Shown: positions 41,159 through 50,726, counted from the first letter of the stretch. The stretch: DNA of 64,000 nt from Cellulomonas fengjieae (GCF_018388465.1 NZ_CP074404.1:1-64000); one strand, 5' to 3'. Numbers and translations are program-made. The notes: generated by a model from the sequence alone, not told the origin.

Positions 41159-42190
41159 ATGGTCAGCCAGATCGAGTCCCGCGCGGCCACGCCGGGCGCC
41201 ACCCTCCGTGCGCTCGCCCGGCAGCGCAGCGTCCAGGTCACCGCCGTCCTGTGGGTGACGGCGAACGTCCTGGTCCTCCTGCTGGCCGGGCGCAACCTGC
41301 CGTTCGACTGGCCTGGGGTCCCGGGCACGTCGGTCGACCACGTGATCGGGACCAACCTCGCGCTCCTCACCGGCCTCGCCATGATGGTCCTCGTCTGCGC
41401 ACTGACCCGGCGGCGTGACCGCCCGGACCTCGCCGCGCGTGCCCCGGACCTGGCGACGACGCGACGGGAGACGGTCCTGCTGGTCGCCTACGGGGTGCTC
41501 GCGCTGATGGTCGGGTTCGCGCTCGGCAGGGCACTGGGCTGGCACCCGTTCGGGCTGCACCTCGCCGGCTCGGTCGTCGGTGCGCACGACCACGTCGGGC
41601 CTGCGGAGGCCCTGACGTGGGCCGGCTACAACCTGCTGGCCTACGCCGTGGTGCCACTCGTCGTCTTCCGGCGCAGGTACTCGGCGGAACAGCTGAACCT
41701 GGTGTCGAGCGACCGGCGCGGCGACGCGCGCCTCATCGTGGTCGTCCTGCTGGTGGAGTCGGCGATCCAGTTCGCCACCGTGTCGACCGTGGTCGGCCAG
41801 CTGTCACCGCGGCAGTACCTGGTCGGTCTGCCCGCCACCTTCCTGCTCTACCTGGCGGGGGCGGTCCTGCCGGCCATGGTCTTCGTCTACGCGCTGCTCG
41901 TGCCGCGGTTCCTCAAGCTCACCGGCTCCGCCGCGACGACCGTCGTCCTGGGCGGCGTCGCCTACACGCTCCTGCACGTGTGGGACGCCTGGACCGTGTT
42001 CACCAGCCCCACCGACGCCGTGCTGTCCGTCGTCTTCCTGTTCTTCGTCTACCTCACGCCCGGCATGGTGAAGACCGTGCTCACCGTGCGGACCGGCAAC
42101 GCGTGGGTGCACGTCTGGGCCTACCACGCCCTCGCGCCGCACACGTTGATCGATGCCCCGCACGTGGTGGACGTCTTCCGGATCCGCTGA
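41159..42190 (+). CDS. Multi-pass membrane protein of unknown function
   Basis: A 343-residue product with about eight predicted membrane helices. Polar or charged positions include a His/Trp-rich end (HVWDAWTVFTSPTD and VHVWAYHALAPHTLIDAPH), which could bind metal or act as a membrane enzyme; the layout faintly recalls CPBP-type proteins, but the glutamate pair of that family is not evident. ATG has GAAGGGA upstream. The divergent TetR gene and tandem operators suggest it is induced by a small molecule. Confidence 0.8.
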   Translation: MVSQIESRAATPGATLRALARQRSVQVTAVLWVTANVLVLLLAGRNLPFDWPGVPGTSVDHVIGTNLALLTGLAMMVLVCALTRRRDRPDLAARAPDLATTRRETVLLVAYGVLALMVGFALGRALGWHPFGLHLAGSVVGAHDHVGPAEALTWAGYNLLAYAVVPLVVFRRRYSAEQLNLVSSDRRGDARLIVVVLLVESAIQFATVSTVVGQLSPRQYLVGLPATFLLYLAGAVLPAMVFVYALLVPRFLKLTGSAATTVVLGGVAYTLLHVWDAWTVFTSPTDAVLSVVFLFFVYLTPGMVKTVLTVRTGNAWVHVWAYHALAPHTLIDAPHVVDVFRIR

Positions 42191-42323
42191 CCCGTTCCGC
42201 CGCCCACCCCGACCCCGCGCCGCGTCCGATCAGGTGACTTCCCGCCCATATCGCCCCCGGACGCCCGTCCCGGTCCCTACCGTTCGGGTCACCGCCGACC
42301 GGGCGGCCGGTCGAGGGGGCGCG

Positions 42324-42785
42324 ATGAGGTCGGTGCTGCGGGCGTCGTGCCTGGTCGCGGCCGTCGTCGTCGGGCTGACCGGCTGCGGCGGGGCACCGGC
42401 GGCCGAGCCGTCGTCGAGCGACGGCGTCGCCCTCGAGGAGCAGTGTGCGGGCGCGCCGGACGTCGAGGACGTCGTCGCGCAGGCCGACGGTGCCGACGTC
42501 GTGGTGACGTGGCGGGACACGCGGGCGTACCTGGGCGCGACCGAGTACTGGGTCGCGCGGCGCGCACCGGGCGCGGACGCCTGGGAGGTCGTCGGCACGG
42601 TCGAGCTCGAGCCGGAGGCCGAGCGCCGGCACGTCGACACCCTGCTCGTCGACACCCCGCCCGACGGCGCCCTGGCCGAGTACACGGTCGCCGTCGAGGG
42701 CAGCTGCGTGCGCTCGGCGGCAGACATCTGCGCGACCGACGCCCCCTGCCCCGTCGCGACCCTCAGCATCGTCGTCAAGCCCTGA
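42324..42785 (+). CDS. Small secreted lipoprotein
   Basis: A 153-residue product with a lipoprotein signal peptide: basic start, hydrophobic core LVAAVVVGLTGC and lipobox LTGC with the modified Cys at position 21. The mature part has a beta-sandwich pattern like a fibronectin III fold (DVVVTWRDTRAYLGATEYWV, WEVVGTVEL, AEYTVAVEGSC) and four further cysteines. ATG 42324 has GAGGGGG upstream. It lies 22 nt before the metallopeptidase gene, so the two are likely co-transcribed; it could be an inhibitor, anchor or partner of the peptidase, which is inference. Confidence 0.78.
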   Translation: MRSVLRASCLVAAVVVGLTGCGGAPAAEPSSSDGVALEEQCAGAPDVEDVVAQADGADVVVTWRDTRAYLGATEYWVARRAPGADAWEVVGTVELEPEAERRHVDTLLVDTPPDGALAEYTVAVEGSCVRSAADICATDAPCPVATLSIVVKP

Positions 42786-42807
42786 CCCCACCGAGGAGAC
42801 AACCCCT

Positions 42808-45480
42808 ATGCACGGTCGTCTGATCACCGCGTGCGCGCTCGCGGTCGCGCTCGTCGCCACGGCGGTACCGGCCTCCGCAGCCGACGACCCCGACCGCGGA
42901 GGAACGACGTACCCGTCGCGCGCTCTCGCCCGGGCGGCAGCGCCGAGTGCCGAGGACCTCGCCGCAGCGATGGACGTCCCAGCGGACTCCCTCGTGTCGG
43001 CCGACATCGGGGACTCGGACCCGCGGGGCTTCGCGATCTCCGACGGCGTGCCGATCGAGCCAGATCCGGTCGACCCCGACCCCGAGGACCCCAACCCGGA
43101 CCCGCCGACCGGTCCGCAGCCGACGCTCGCCGCCGCCGACGCGGGCGGACTCGGCTTCCCGAGCCGCGGTTCCGACTTCCTCGTGATGTCCACGGGCGAC
43201 GCGTCGCAGGCGATGCGGCCCGACGACGACACCGGTCTGACGACCGGGCTCGACGGCTCCGACAACAGCGGCGGCGACGACCTGGTGCAGCTGCACCTGC
43301 AGCTGCAGGCGCCGGGCGACGCCCGCTGCTTCGCGTTCGACGTCGCGTTCTACTCGGAGGAGTACCCCGAGTTCGTCGGCTCGTCGTTCAACGACGCCTT
43401 CACGGCGCAGATCGGCGACGGGCACACCGAGATCGTCGACGGGTCCGTCGAGGCACGCTCCAACTTCGCCCAGGACCTCCAGGGCAACGCGCTGTCGATC
43501 AACACCGTGTTCGGCATGGAGGCGGGCACCGGGACGACCTACGACGGCGGGACGGCACGCCTGCGGGCCGGTGCACCGGTGCTGAGCGGCTTCGTCGACA
43601 TCTACCTGACGATCCAGGACCTGGGCGACTCCTCGTACGACTCGGCCGCGTTCCTCGACAACTTCTTCTGGTCCACGGACAACAACTGCCGGTTCGGCTC
43701 GACCGAGGACAGCGACGGCGACGGCCTGCTCGACGAGTGGGAGACCCACGGCCTGACGATGCTGACCGGGGACGGCCAGGACGTCGTGGACCTGCCGGCG
43801 ATGGGCGCCGACCCGAACGTGCCGGACATCTTCGTCGAGATCGACCACATGGCCGACGGCAACCACTCGCACCTGCCGGAGCCCGCCGCGATCCAGGCGG
43901 TCGTCGACTCGTTCGCGCGGCACGGCGTCCACCTGCACGTCGACTACGGGCCCACCGCGCCGCTGACCTACGGCTCCGCAGCGACCTGGGGTGACCTCAG
44001 CGGCGGCGAGGAGCTCGACCACGACGAGCACCTCGGCAACAACGGGCTCTTCGGCTGGTTCGGCTACCAGTGGGGCGACTTCGACGACCTCAAGGACGAC
44101 CACTTCGCCGAGGTCCGGCTGCCCGTCTTCCACTACAACGTCTGGTCGCACCACCTCTCCGAGCAGCTCGGCAGCACGAGCGGGATGTCCCGGGGCAGCC
44201 TGGAGGGTGCGAGCGACTTCGTCGTGTCGCTGGGCGGCTGGTCCGGCGACGTCGGGGCGGTCGACGAGCAGGCCGGCACGTTCATGCACGAGCTCGGGCA
44301 CAACCTCGGGCTCGGGCACGGCGGTGACGACCACACCAACCGCAAGCCCAACTACCTGAGCGTGATGAACTACCTGTTCCAGAGCGGCCTGCCCCTGGGC
44401 AGCGAGACGTTCGACTACTCGCCGTTCGCTCGGGCCGACCTCGACGAGGACGCGCTCGTGGAGGCGGACGGCATCGGGGCGCCGCAGTCCGTGCGCACCG
44501 AGCACATGGCGTGCGGGTCCGCGCGCGGGTCGGCCGGCGACAGGATCGACTTCAACTGCGACGGCGACTGGGACGACACCGTGGCCCGCGACGCGAACGA
44601 CGACGGCTCGCGTGGCGTGCTGCACGGTGCGCGCGACTGGGGCGAGCTCATGTTCACCGGTGGGGCGATCGGCATGCCCGGCGGCATCGTCGACCTGCCG
44701 GACGTGACGGTTCCCGTCGAGCCCGAGCTCACGCAGGAGGAGAGCGAGCGGCTCGACGCGGACACCCCGACGACGGTGCCGGCGGTGAGCGCGTCCCCGG
44801 TCGTGACGCCGTCCGTCGTGGCCGTGGGCACCCAGGTCACGGCGACGGTCCCCTTCGTGGTGACCGGCGACGCGGCCGGCGTCACCGCGACCTGGTCGTG
44901 GGGCGACGGCAGCACGAGCGCCGGTGCCGTCACGGGCGGGGACGCCCCGATCGCGTCGGGCAGCCACTCCTTCGCCGCCGCAGGGAGCTATGACGTGGCG
45001 GTCACGCTGACGGCCGACGGAGGCACGGTCAGCTCCACGGCGACGCGCGTCGTGGTGGTCGACCCGGCTGCGGGCGGTGTCGCGGCGGTCGCCGCCCTCA
45101 CGCCGGTGGCGGGTGCCGCGGCGTCTGCGCCCCACGCCAGCGGATCGGCGTCGGTCGTGGTCGGAGCGAGCTGGGTCGGTTCCCCGAAGCGGGCCGTCGG
45201 CGCGACCCTGGTGAGCTGGCCGGGCGCGCGGCTGACGGTCGTCGGGCACGACGTCCGGTGGCTCGTCGTGACGGGCCGCACGGCGGTGCTCGAGTCCGCC
45301 GCCGTGGTCAACGGTCGCGGTGGCTTCCTCCAGCGGGTGACCGTCGCGCAGGGTTCGCCGTCGTCGGTCCGGGTCCAGGTCTGGGACCCGCGCGTGGGCG
45401 GAGCGGACGATCCCGCGGCTCGCGTGCTCGACACGGGTGCGGGTCGCCCGGCGAAGGGCGTCGTGGCCGTCGGCAGGTGA
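42808..45480 (+). CDS. Secreted zinc metallopeptidase with choice-of-anchor L and PKD domains
   Basis: An 890-residue exported protein. Signal peptide 1-24, Pro/Asp-rich linker (about 80-105), choice-of-anchor L-like domain (about 110-300) with AFYSEEYPEFVGSSFNDAF, a calcium-binding TSP3-type motif DSDGDGLLDEWE from 302, and a peptidase domain with extended zinc motif HELGHNLGLGHGG (ligands His494, His498, His504; catalytic Glu495) and the later turn LSVMNYLF. A PKD domain follows (about 655-740, WSWGDGSTSAG). The last 130 residues (WLVVTGRTAVLES, GGFLQRVTV, VRVQVWDP) resemble domains that follow COAP modules. No LPxTG or LAxTG tail is present. Substrate unknown. Confidence 0.87.
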   Translation: MHGRLITACALAVALVATAVPASAADDPDRGGTTYPSRALARAAAPSAEDLAAAMDVPADSLVSADIGDSDPRGFAISDGVPIEPDPVDPDPEDPNPDPPTGPQPTLAAADAGGLGFPSRGSDFLVMSTGDASQAMRPDDDTGLTTGLDGSDNSGGDDLVQLHLQLQAPGDARCFAFDVAFYSEEYPEFVGSSFNDAFTAQIGDGHTEIVDGSVEARSNFAQDLQGNALSINTVFGMEAGTGTTYDGGTARLRAGAPVLSGFVDIYLTIQDLGDSSYDSAAFLDNFFWSTDNNCRFGSTEDSDGDGLLDEWETHGLTMLTGDGQDVVDLPAMGADPNVPDIFVEIDHMADGNHSHLPEPAAIQAVVDSFARHGVHLHVDYGPTAPLTYGSAATWGDLSGGEELDHDEHLGNNGLFGWFGYQWGDFDDLKDDHFAEVRLPVFHYNVWSHHLSEQLGSTSGMSRGSLEGASDFVVSLGGWSGDVGAVDEQAGTFMHELGHNLGLGHGGDDHTNRKPNYLSVMNYLFQSGLPLGSETFDYSPFARADLDEDALVEADGIGAPQSVRTEHMACGSARGSAGDRIDFNCDGDWDDTVARDANDDGSRGVLHGARDWGELMFTGGAIGMPGGIVDLPDVTVPVEPELTQEESERLDADTPTTVPAVSASPVVTPSVVAVGTQVTATVPFVVTGDAAGVTATWSWGDGSTSAGAVTGGDAPIASGSHSFAAAGSYDVAVTLTADGGTVSSTATRVVVVDPAAGGVAAVAALTPVAGAAASAPHASGSASVVVGASWVGSPKRAVGATLVSWPGARLTVVGHDVRWLVVTGRTAVLESAAVVNGRGGFLQRVTVAQGSPSSVRVQVWDPRVGGADDPAARVLDTGAGRPAKGVVAVGR

Positions 45481-45486
45481 GTGCAC

Positions 45487-45524
45487 CCGGGGGCCCGCAC
45501 GGCGTGAGCTGTGCGGGCCCCCGG
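45487..45524 (+). terminator. Terminator of the metallopeptidase gene
   Basis: CCGGGGGCCCGCAC (45487-45500) pairs exactly with 45511-45524 around a 10-nt loop, 6 nt after the stop. Confidence 0.85.
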
Positions 45525-45605
45525 CACGTCCGGGACCTGTTGACGGTGCGGCGCTCCCCCCGACACCGTTCTCGCGGAGCCTCCGGAGGCAGGAAGGGCC
45601 GGGCG

Positions 45606-46202
45606 ATGACGGACAAGACCGACCTCAAGAAGTCCCTCGACTCCTACCGGGCGCGGCGGGGCCGGTTCCGGGTGGTCGACGTGCCCGACCAGCGGTACCT
45701 GATGGTCGACGGCCACGGTGACCCCAACACGGCTCCCGCGTTCACGACGGCCGTCGAGGCGCTCTACCCGGTGGCGTACGCCCTGAAGTTCGCCAGTCGG
45801 CGCGAGCTCGGGCGCGACTACGTGGTGCCTCCGCTGGAGGGGCTGTGGTGGGCGCAGGACATGGACGCCTTCACGACGGCGCGGGACAAGTCGCGGTGGG
45901 ACTGGACGCTCATGGTCCTGGTCCCCGACTGGGTCGGCCCGGAGCTGGTCACCGCCGCGATGTCCCGCGCGGCCGGGGTCCGGGTCGCCACCCTGTCGGA
46001 GGGTCGGTGCGTGCAGACCCTGCACGTCGGCACCTTCGACGACGAGGCGCGCGTGCTGGCGCAGCTGCACCACGAGTTCCTCCCGGACAACGGGCTGCGC
46101 CGCACCGGCACCCACCACGAGATCTACCTGAGCGACTTCCGCCGGGTGCCGCCCGAGCGGCAGCGGACGATCCTGCGGCAGCCGGTGGAGCCGATCACGT
46201 AG
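45606..46202 (+). CDS. GyrI-like small-molecule-binding domain protein
   Basis: A 198-residue soluble protein matching the stand-alone GyrI-like/YdhQ type (COG4832-like). Characteristic parts include RYLMVDGHGDPNTAPAFTTA, ALYPVAYALKF, PPLEGLWWAQD and TLSEGRCVQTLHVGTFDDE. Such proteins bind hydrophobic or cationic ligands, but the ligand here is unknown. ATG 45606 was chosen with GGAGGCAGG upstream. It is flanked by a strong terminator before and the pectate lyase promoter after, so it is probably monocistronic. Confidence 0.87.
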   Translation: MTDKTDLKKSLDSYRARRGRFRVVDVPDQRYLMVDGHGDPNTAPAFTTAVEALYPVAYALKFASRRELGRDYVVPPLEGLWWAQDMDAFTTARDKSRWDWTLMVLVPDWVGPELVTAAMSRAAGVRVATLSEGRCVQTLHVGTFDDEARVLAQLHHEFLPDNGLRRTGTHHEIYLSDFRRVPPERQRTILRQPVEPIT

Positions 46203-46226
46203 GTCGGTCCGATGAGAAACACGGTG

Positions 46227-46240
46227 CCGAATCGTTTTGG
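46227..46240. promoter_or_regulatory. Palindromic operator upstream of the pectate lyase
   Basis: CCGAATCGTTTTGG differs at one position from the operator before the GH9 cellulase (read in matching orientation CCGAAACGTTTTGG). It lies 3 nt upstream of a candidate -35 and 125 nt before ATG 46366. Confidence 0.6.
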
Positions 46241-46243
46241 GCG

Positions 46244-46272
46244 TGGCTCGTCGGAAAGCGGTCTCCTAGCAT
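46244..46272 (+). promoter_or_regulatory. Promoter candidate of the pectate lyase
   Basis: TAGCAT at 46267-46272 fits a -10. TGGCTC at 46244-46249 is a weak -35 with a 17-bp spacer. A weak -35 next to an operator would suit an activated or regulated promoter. Confidence 0.45.
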
Positions 46273-46365
46273 CCAGAAACCGGTTGCTCACGCTCGGCAG
46301 GGCGCCGGGCGCCGACCTTCGAACGGACGGCGAGCCTGCATTCAATGACGAAGACGAGGCACACG

Positions 46366-47931
46366 ATGAGACGAACACTCGCACGACGACCCCTCGCGGC
46401 GGTGGCCACCGTGGCCATGGCGGCCGCGTTCGGCGTGACCGCGGTGTCGATGTCCGCCGCGCAGGCGGCGACTGGTGGCGTCAGCGGATTCGCGACCCAG
46501 AACGGCGGCACCACCGGTGGCGCGGGCGGCGCGACGGTCACGGCCACCACGGGCACCGCGATCCACGCCGCACTGTGCAACCGCGCGAGCGCGAGCACCC
46601 CGATCACGATCCAGGTGCAGGGCACCATCAACCACGGCAACACCGCGAAGGTGTCGGGCAACAGCTGCAGCACGGCGGCCGGCGTGATCGAGCTCAAGCA
46701 GATCAGCAACGTCACCATCGTCGGCGTGGGCAGCGGCGCCACGTTCGACCAGCTGGGCATCCACATCCGCGACTCCAGCAACATCGTCATCCAGAACGTC
46801 ACGGTCAAGAACGTCAAGAAGTCCGGCTCGCCCACCTCCAACGGCGGGGACGCGATCGGCATGGAGGGCACGGTCCGCAACGTGTGGGTCGACCACGTGA
46901 CCCTCGAGGCGTCGGGCGGGGAGTCGGAGGGCTACGACGGCCTGTTCGACCTGAAGAACGACGTCGAGTACGTGACCCTGTCCTACTCGATCCTGCGCAA
47001 CTCGGGTCGTGGCGGGCTCATCGGCTCCAGCGAGGACGACCGCGGCAGCGGGTACATCACGTTCCACCACAACCGCTACGACAACATCGACTCGCGCACG
47101 CCGCTGCTGCGCGGCGGCGTGGCGCACATCTACAACAACTCCTACAACCGGATCCACGAGTCGGGGATCAACTCCCGGGCCGGCGCCAGGGCGAAGGTGG
47201 AGAACAACTACTTCAAGGACTCGAAGGACGTCCTGGGCACCTTCTACACGGACCAGGCCGGTACCTGGCAGGTGGCCGGGAACATCTTCGACAACGTGAC
47301 CTGGTCGAGCCGCAGCGGCGACAACCAGCCGGCCGGGCCCAACCCGACGTCCACGACGACGGTCAGCATCCCCTACGCGTACACGCTGGACGGGGCCAGC
47401 TGCGTGCCCGCGATCGTCGCGCAGACCGCCGGGGCCAACACGGGCCTGCGGGTCTCTGACGGCTCGTGCACACCGACGACGCCGGACCCGACGCCGACGA
47501 CGCCGGGGCCGACGCCGACGACACCCGGCCCGACGCCGACCACCCCGGCACCGACCGCGCCGAGCGGGACCAACCTGAGCATCGGCGCCGGCGCCGACGG
47601 CTCGAGCAAGGCCAGCGGCACCAGCTACGGCAACGTCAAGGACGGCTCCACCAGCACGTACTGGTCGCCGAGCGGGTCCACCGGCAGCATCTCGATCAAG
47701 TGGGGATCGGCCACCACCGTGTCCTCCATCAACATCCGGGAGGCCTCGGGCGCGGTCGGCAACGTGCGGACGTGGCGGGTGCTCAACGCCGACACCGGTG
47801 CGGTGCTGGCTTCCGGCACGGGCGCCGGCGTGATCGGCTTCGCGTCCACCTCGCTGAAGAAGATCACGTTCGAGATCACCGGTGCGAACGGGACGCCGCG
47901 GATCGCGGAGTTCGAGACGTACGCGCGATGA
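46366..47931 (+). CDS. Secreted pectate lyase (PL1) with C-terminal carbohydrate-binding-like domain
   Basis: Cleaves polygalacturonate by beta-elimination outside the cell. The 521-residue product has a signal peptide (1-34, ending AAQA), a right-handed parallel beta-helix PL1 domain (about 36-365) with the calcium-site stretch NVWVDHVTLE then GYDGLFDLKND, RNSGRGGLIGS and the catalytic-region TFHHNRYDNIDSRTPLLR, a Pro/Thr linker (about 369-398), and a C-terminal beta-sandwich of about 115 residues resembling discoidin-type binding modules. ATG 46366 is preferred over 46345: GAGG precedes it, it gives a normal signal peptide, and the operator spacing then equals that of the cellulase. Confidence 0.93.
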   Translation: MRRTLARRPLAAVATVAMAAAFGVTAVSMSAAQAATGGVSGFATQNGGTTGGAGGATVTATTGTAIHAALCNRASASTPITIQVQGTINHGNTAKVSGNSCSTAAGVIELKQISNVTIVGVGSGATFDQLGIHIRDSSNIVIQNVTVKNVKKSGSPTSNGGDAIGMEGTVRNVWVDHVTLEASGGESEGYDGLFDLKNDVEYVTLSYSILRNSGRGGLIGSSEDDRGSGYITFHHNRYDNIDSRTPLLRGGVAHIYNNSYNRIHESGINSRAGARAKVENNYFKDSKDVLGTFYTDQAGTWQVAGNIFDNVTWSSRSGDNQPAGPNPTSTTTVSIPYAYTLDGASCVPAIVAQTAGANTGLRVSDGSCTPTTPDPTPTTPGPTPTTPGPTPTTPAPTAPSGTNLSIGAGADGSSKASGTSYGNVKDGSTSTYWSPSGSTGSISIKWGSATTVSSINIREASGAVGNVRTWRVLNADTGAVLASGTGAGVIGFASTSLKKITFEITGANGTPRIAEFETYAR

Positions 47932-47946
47932 CTCGGTAGCGACGGT

Positions 47947-47983
47947 GACACGACCCCGGACCTGGCCGGTTCGGGGTCGTGTC
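47947..47983 (+). terminator. Terminator of the pectate lyase
   Basis: GACACGACCCCG (47947-47958) pairs exactly with CGGGGTCGTGTC (47972-47983) around a 13-nt loop, 15 nt after the stop. Confidence 0.8.
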
Positions 47984-48029
47984 GCGTGTGCTGCCGGGCA
48001 GTGTCAGTGGTCCGTTGCACCCTGGTCCC

Positions 48030-48593
48030 ATGATCACTCTCTCCTGCTCGTGCGGTTCCGCAGGGATCACCCGTCGTCACCCGATGCGCGGGCTGTCCGC
48101 CGACGAGCGTGCCGCGCTGATCCGCGGCGCGTTCTCCGTCAGCGGCGGCTTCCTGGCCCTCGAGGTCGACGCGTCGTGGCACCCAGGCTCCGAGGAGCCG
48201 ACCGAGTCGTGCGTCGTGCTGGCGGACCTGGACTCGCTGGACGCCTCGGCGGGTCTGGACGCCGCCGGGGCCACCGCGATCCGGGACCTGCTCGAGATCG
48301 GTCACGTGCGCGGCCAGTCGCTCCCGGCGCCCGTGGAGGTCGGGTCCGTGCGGTTCCGGGTCGCACCGGCCGACGAGTTCGGCCCCGCGATGTCGTACGT
48401 GGTCACCGAGGGCACCGAGACGCTGCTCGAGGCCACCGTGCCGGTCCCGCACGAGGACCTGCTCCCCGCACTGATCGCCGTGCACCGGGAGCGGGGGTTC
48501 GAGGGGCTCACGCGCGTCGACGCGCTCGCGGCCCGCTTCGGGCTGGCGACGGCGCTCGCGCACCTGGACCAGGAGCGCTCCGCGGTCGCGTGA
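48030..48593 (+). CDS. Conserved-looking protein of unknown function
   Basis: A 187-residue soluble product that I do not recognise. The N-terminus has two cysteines close together (LSCSCGSAG), followed by an acidic body with LEVDASWHPGSEEPTES, VVLADLDSLDA, VRFRVAPADEFGP and a helical C-terminus (RVDALAARFGLATALAHLD). Codon use is normal for the genome. ATG 48030 lacks a strong ribosome site. No operon partner is evident. Confidence 0.65.
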   Translation: MITLSCSCGSAGITRRHPMRGLSADERAALIRGAFSVSGGFLALEVDASWHPGSEEPTESCVVLADLDSLDASAGLDAAGATAIRDLLEIGHVRGQSLPAPVEVGSVRFRVAPADEFGPAMSYVVTEGTETLLEATVPVPHEDLLPALIAVHRERGFEGLTRVDALAARFGLATALAHLDQERSAVA

Positions 48594-48732
48594 GGTCGTG
48601 GGCGGGACGCCCCCGCTCTGGCGGACGGGGGAAATCGCCGCGGACCGGTGGAGCGGCCGCAGCTCGTCGCCGATGACGGTGACATGCACCCGTCGCGGCC
48701 CCTGTACTGACCGGTAGCGACGGACGCGCGCG

Positions 48733-50146
48733 ATGGACGGACCACCGTGGTTGCTGCCGGGCGACGACGTCAGGCTGCCGACCCTGTTCGGGGGCGTCAT
48801 GACGGACGCGCGGGTGGACGACGAGGTCCTCGTCCGCCGGCTCCGGGCCGCCGTCGAGCTCGCCGCCGGCTGGATCGGCGTGGAGGTGACGTGGTCGGTG
48901 TGGAGCGACGACAGGCAGCGGTCGGACATCGACTGGTCGGACGAGATCTGGGCGGAGCTCCCCGGTCACCTGGACGGGATCGAGGTCCGTGGGGAGAGCA
49001 CCGCCCTGCTGGGGCTGACGGACCACCCGAACCGGGAGATCGCGGTGATCACGGCCACGCTCCCGCAGTACGTGCCCGAGCTGTCCCGGGACGTCGGGCA
49101 GACGTCGGTGTGCCTGTCGGTCCAGCGCTGGGCGATGTACGGGTCGGGCGTGGACCTGCCGTGGTTCGCCGCGCCGCTCGACCGCTGGATGGTCGACACG
49201 GCGGTCGCCCTCCGGGCGGAGTCGGGGTACGCCATCCTCGACACCGCCCGCGGTGACGACACGCAGAGCGCGTGGGAGTACCGGCACCAGATCTCGCCGG
49301 TGTTCCGTGAATCCGCGCGCCGGGCGTGGGGCGAGGGCTGGGGGACGTTGCTGAACGCCGCTCACCTCGACGCGATCGGCGGCGTGCGGGCGGTGGCGGC
49401 AGTGCCGGGCGCGCGTGTCCGGGAGCTCCCGGACGGCCGGGTCTGGGTGACGCTCGGCGACGACCCCGCCGCGGTGCCGGATGCGACGATGCACGCGTTG
49501 CACCAGGCGGTGCTGCCCGCGCTGCCGCCCGCCGACGGCGACTACTCGATCGACCGGATGCCGCCGGGCGGCTCCGTCTTCACCGCCATGGCCGCGCGTG
49601 CCCGCCGCGTGTCGTCCCCGGCCGCCCTGCGCGAGTCCTGGGAGGCGCAGGCTCAGGCGGCGCGCCTCCGGACGGCCCGGCGGCGCCTTCGGTCCTGTGG
49701 GGCACACCGTGGACGCCGGGGTGCCCGACCTCCTGTTCGACCTGGCGGACGGCGCCGCCGCCGACTCGTTCTTCTTCCGAGGCCTGGGCGCCGAGCACGC
49801 CGTCCCACTGCTGGCGGCGCTCGACCCCGACGTCCTCGACGCCCGCGCGGGGCCCGGCCCGAGCCTCGGCGCGGCGCTACGAGCCGCGGCCGCGCATCCC
49901 GGCGTGGTCCTGCTGACGGGGCACGTGATCGGCCCGTCGCGCGAGGACGAGCGCCTGACGGTCGACGGGCTGGTCGTCAGTGGCGACCCCGTCCTCGACG
50001 GCCTCGGCGAGGCCGATGTCGCACGGGCATGGGACCGGGTGGTCGCACTCGGCATCGACGACGCGCTCGCGCCGCCGGACGAGCTGCGGCCACCGAGCTC
50101 GAACGAGCCGGACGGCGCCTCGGGGTGGACCGTCTGGTGGGACTGA
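48733..50146 (+). pseudogene. Unrecognised gene with an apparent frameshift
   Basis: Coding character runs in one frame from ATG 48733 (or ATG 48799, which has GGGGG upstream) to about 49675, giving roughly 315 residues with LRAAVELAAGWIGVEVTW and WFAAPLDRWMVDTAVAL, ending ESWEAQAQAARLR. That frame then becomes Arg/Pro-rich noise without a stop until 50415. From about 49690 another frame reads sensibly (VDAGVPDLLFDLADG, HPGVVLLTGHVIGPS) and stops at 50146. A single-base indel near 49675-49700 would join them into a protein of about 470 residues. Alternatively two genes existed and the first lost its stop; GTG 49697 or 49709 could start the second. The function is unknown. Confidence 0.55.
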
Positions 50147-50156
50147 GCCGGGCGCG

Positions 50157-50726
50157 TCAGGGCAGGGCGGCCCGCACCAGGGCCATCGCGACGACGCGCA
50201 GGTCGGCCCGGGACATCCGGCGCTCCGCCGGCCCGGTGAGCTGGTCCAGCACCACACCGTCGATGCAGCCGGCGAACCAGAGCGCGGTCGTCGCGGGGTC
50301 GGCGCAGTCCTGGGTCGCGAGCACCGTGGTCATCGCGTCCCGGAGCCGGTCCCCCGCGGCGTGGAGCTCCGCCGCCAGCTCGGGCCGGCGGCGGGCGTGC
50401 AGCAGCAGCTCGTAGCGGGCGAGCTGCCGGTGCGCGTCGACGGTGATCCAGTGCCACATCAGGTCGGCGCCCAGGTCGGCCAGCACCTCCGGGGTCATCC
50501 TGCGCTCGGCGACGCCTGCGGCTGCCAGCTCGGCCAGGTCCAGCTCGACCAGGCGTCGGACGCACGCGGCCACCAGCGCGTCACGCGTGCGGAAGTAGTA
50601 GCTGGTGGAGCCGAGCGGCACCCCCGCCTCCGCGTCGACCGCCCGGTGGGTCAGTCCACGCAGGCCCTCGCGGGCGATCAGCTGCAGCCCGGCGTCGGCG
50701 AGGGCGGACAGGCGGTCTGTTGACAT
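50157..50726 (-). CDS. TetR-family transcriptional regulator
   Basis: A 189-residue regulator with the N-terminal HTH LIAREGLRGLTHRAVDAEAG then VPLGSTSYYFRTRDALVAAC, a clear TetR signature, and an all-helical ligand domain including the conserved WFAGCIDGVVLDQL. ATG at 50726 overlaps the -35 box of the divergent promoter. The gap to the neighbouring membrane protein gene contains a perfect 12-bp palindrome, so this regulator probably controls that gene. The ligand is unknown. Confidence 0.93.
   Translation of the reverse strand: MSTDRLSALADAGLQLIAREGLRGLTHRAVDAEAGVPLGSTSYYFRTRDALVAACVRRLVELDLAELAAAGVAERRMTPEVLADLGADLMWHWITVDAHRQLARYELLLHARRRPELAAELHAAGDRLRDAMTTVLATQDCADPATTALWFAGCIDGVVLDQLTGPAERRMSRADLRVVAMALVRAALP

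Noticed and set aside
47460..47560. Short tandem DNA repeat that might be a CRISPR-like or regulatory array
   Set aside because: It encodes the Pro/Thr linker of the pectate lyase in frame; there are no spacers.
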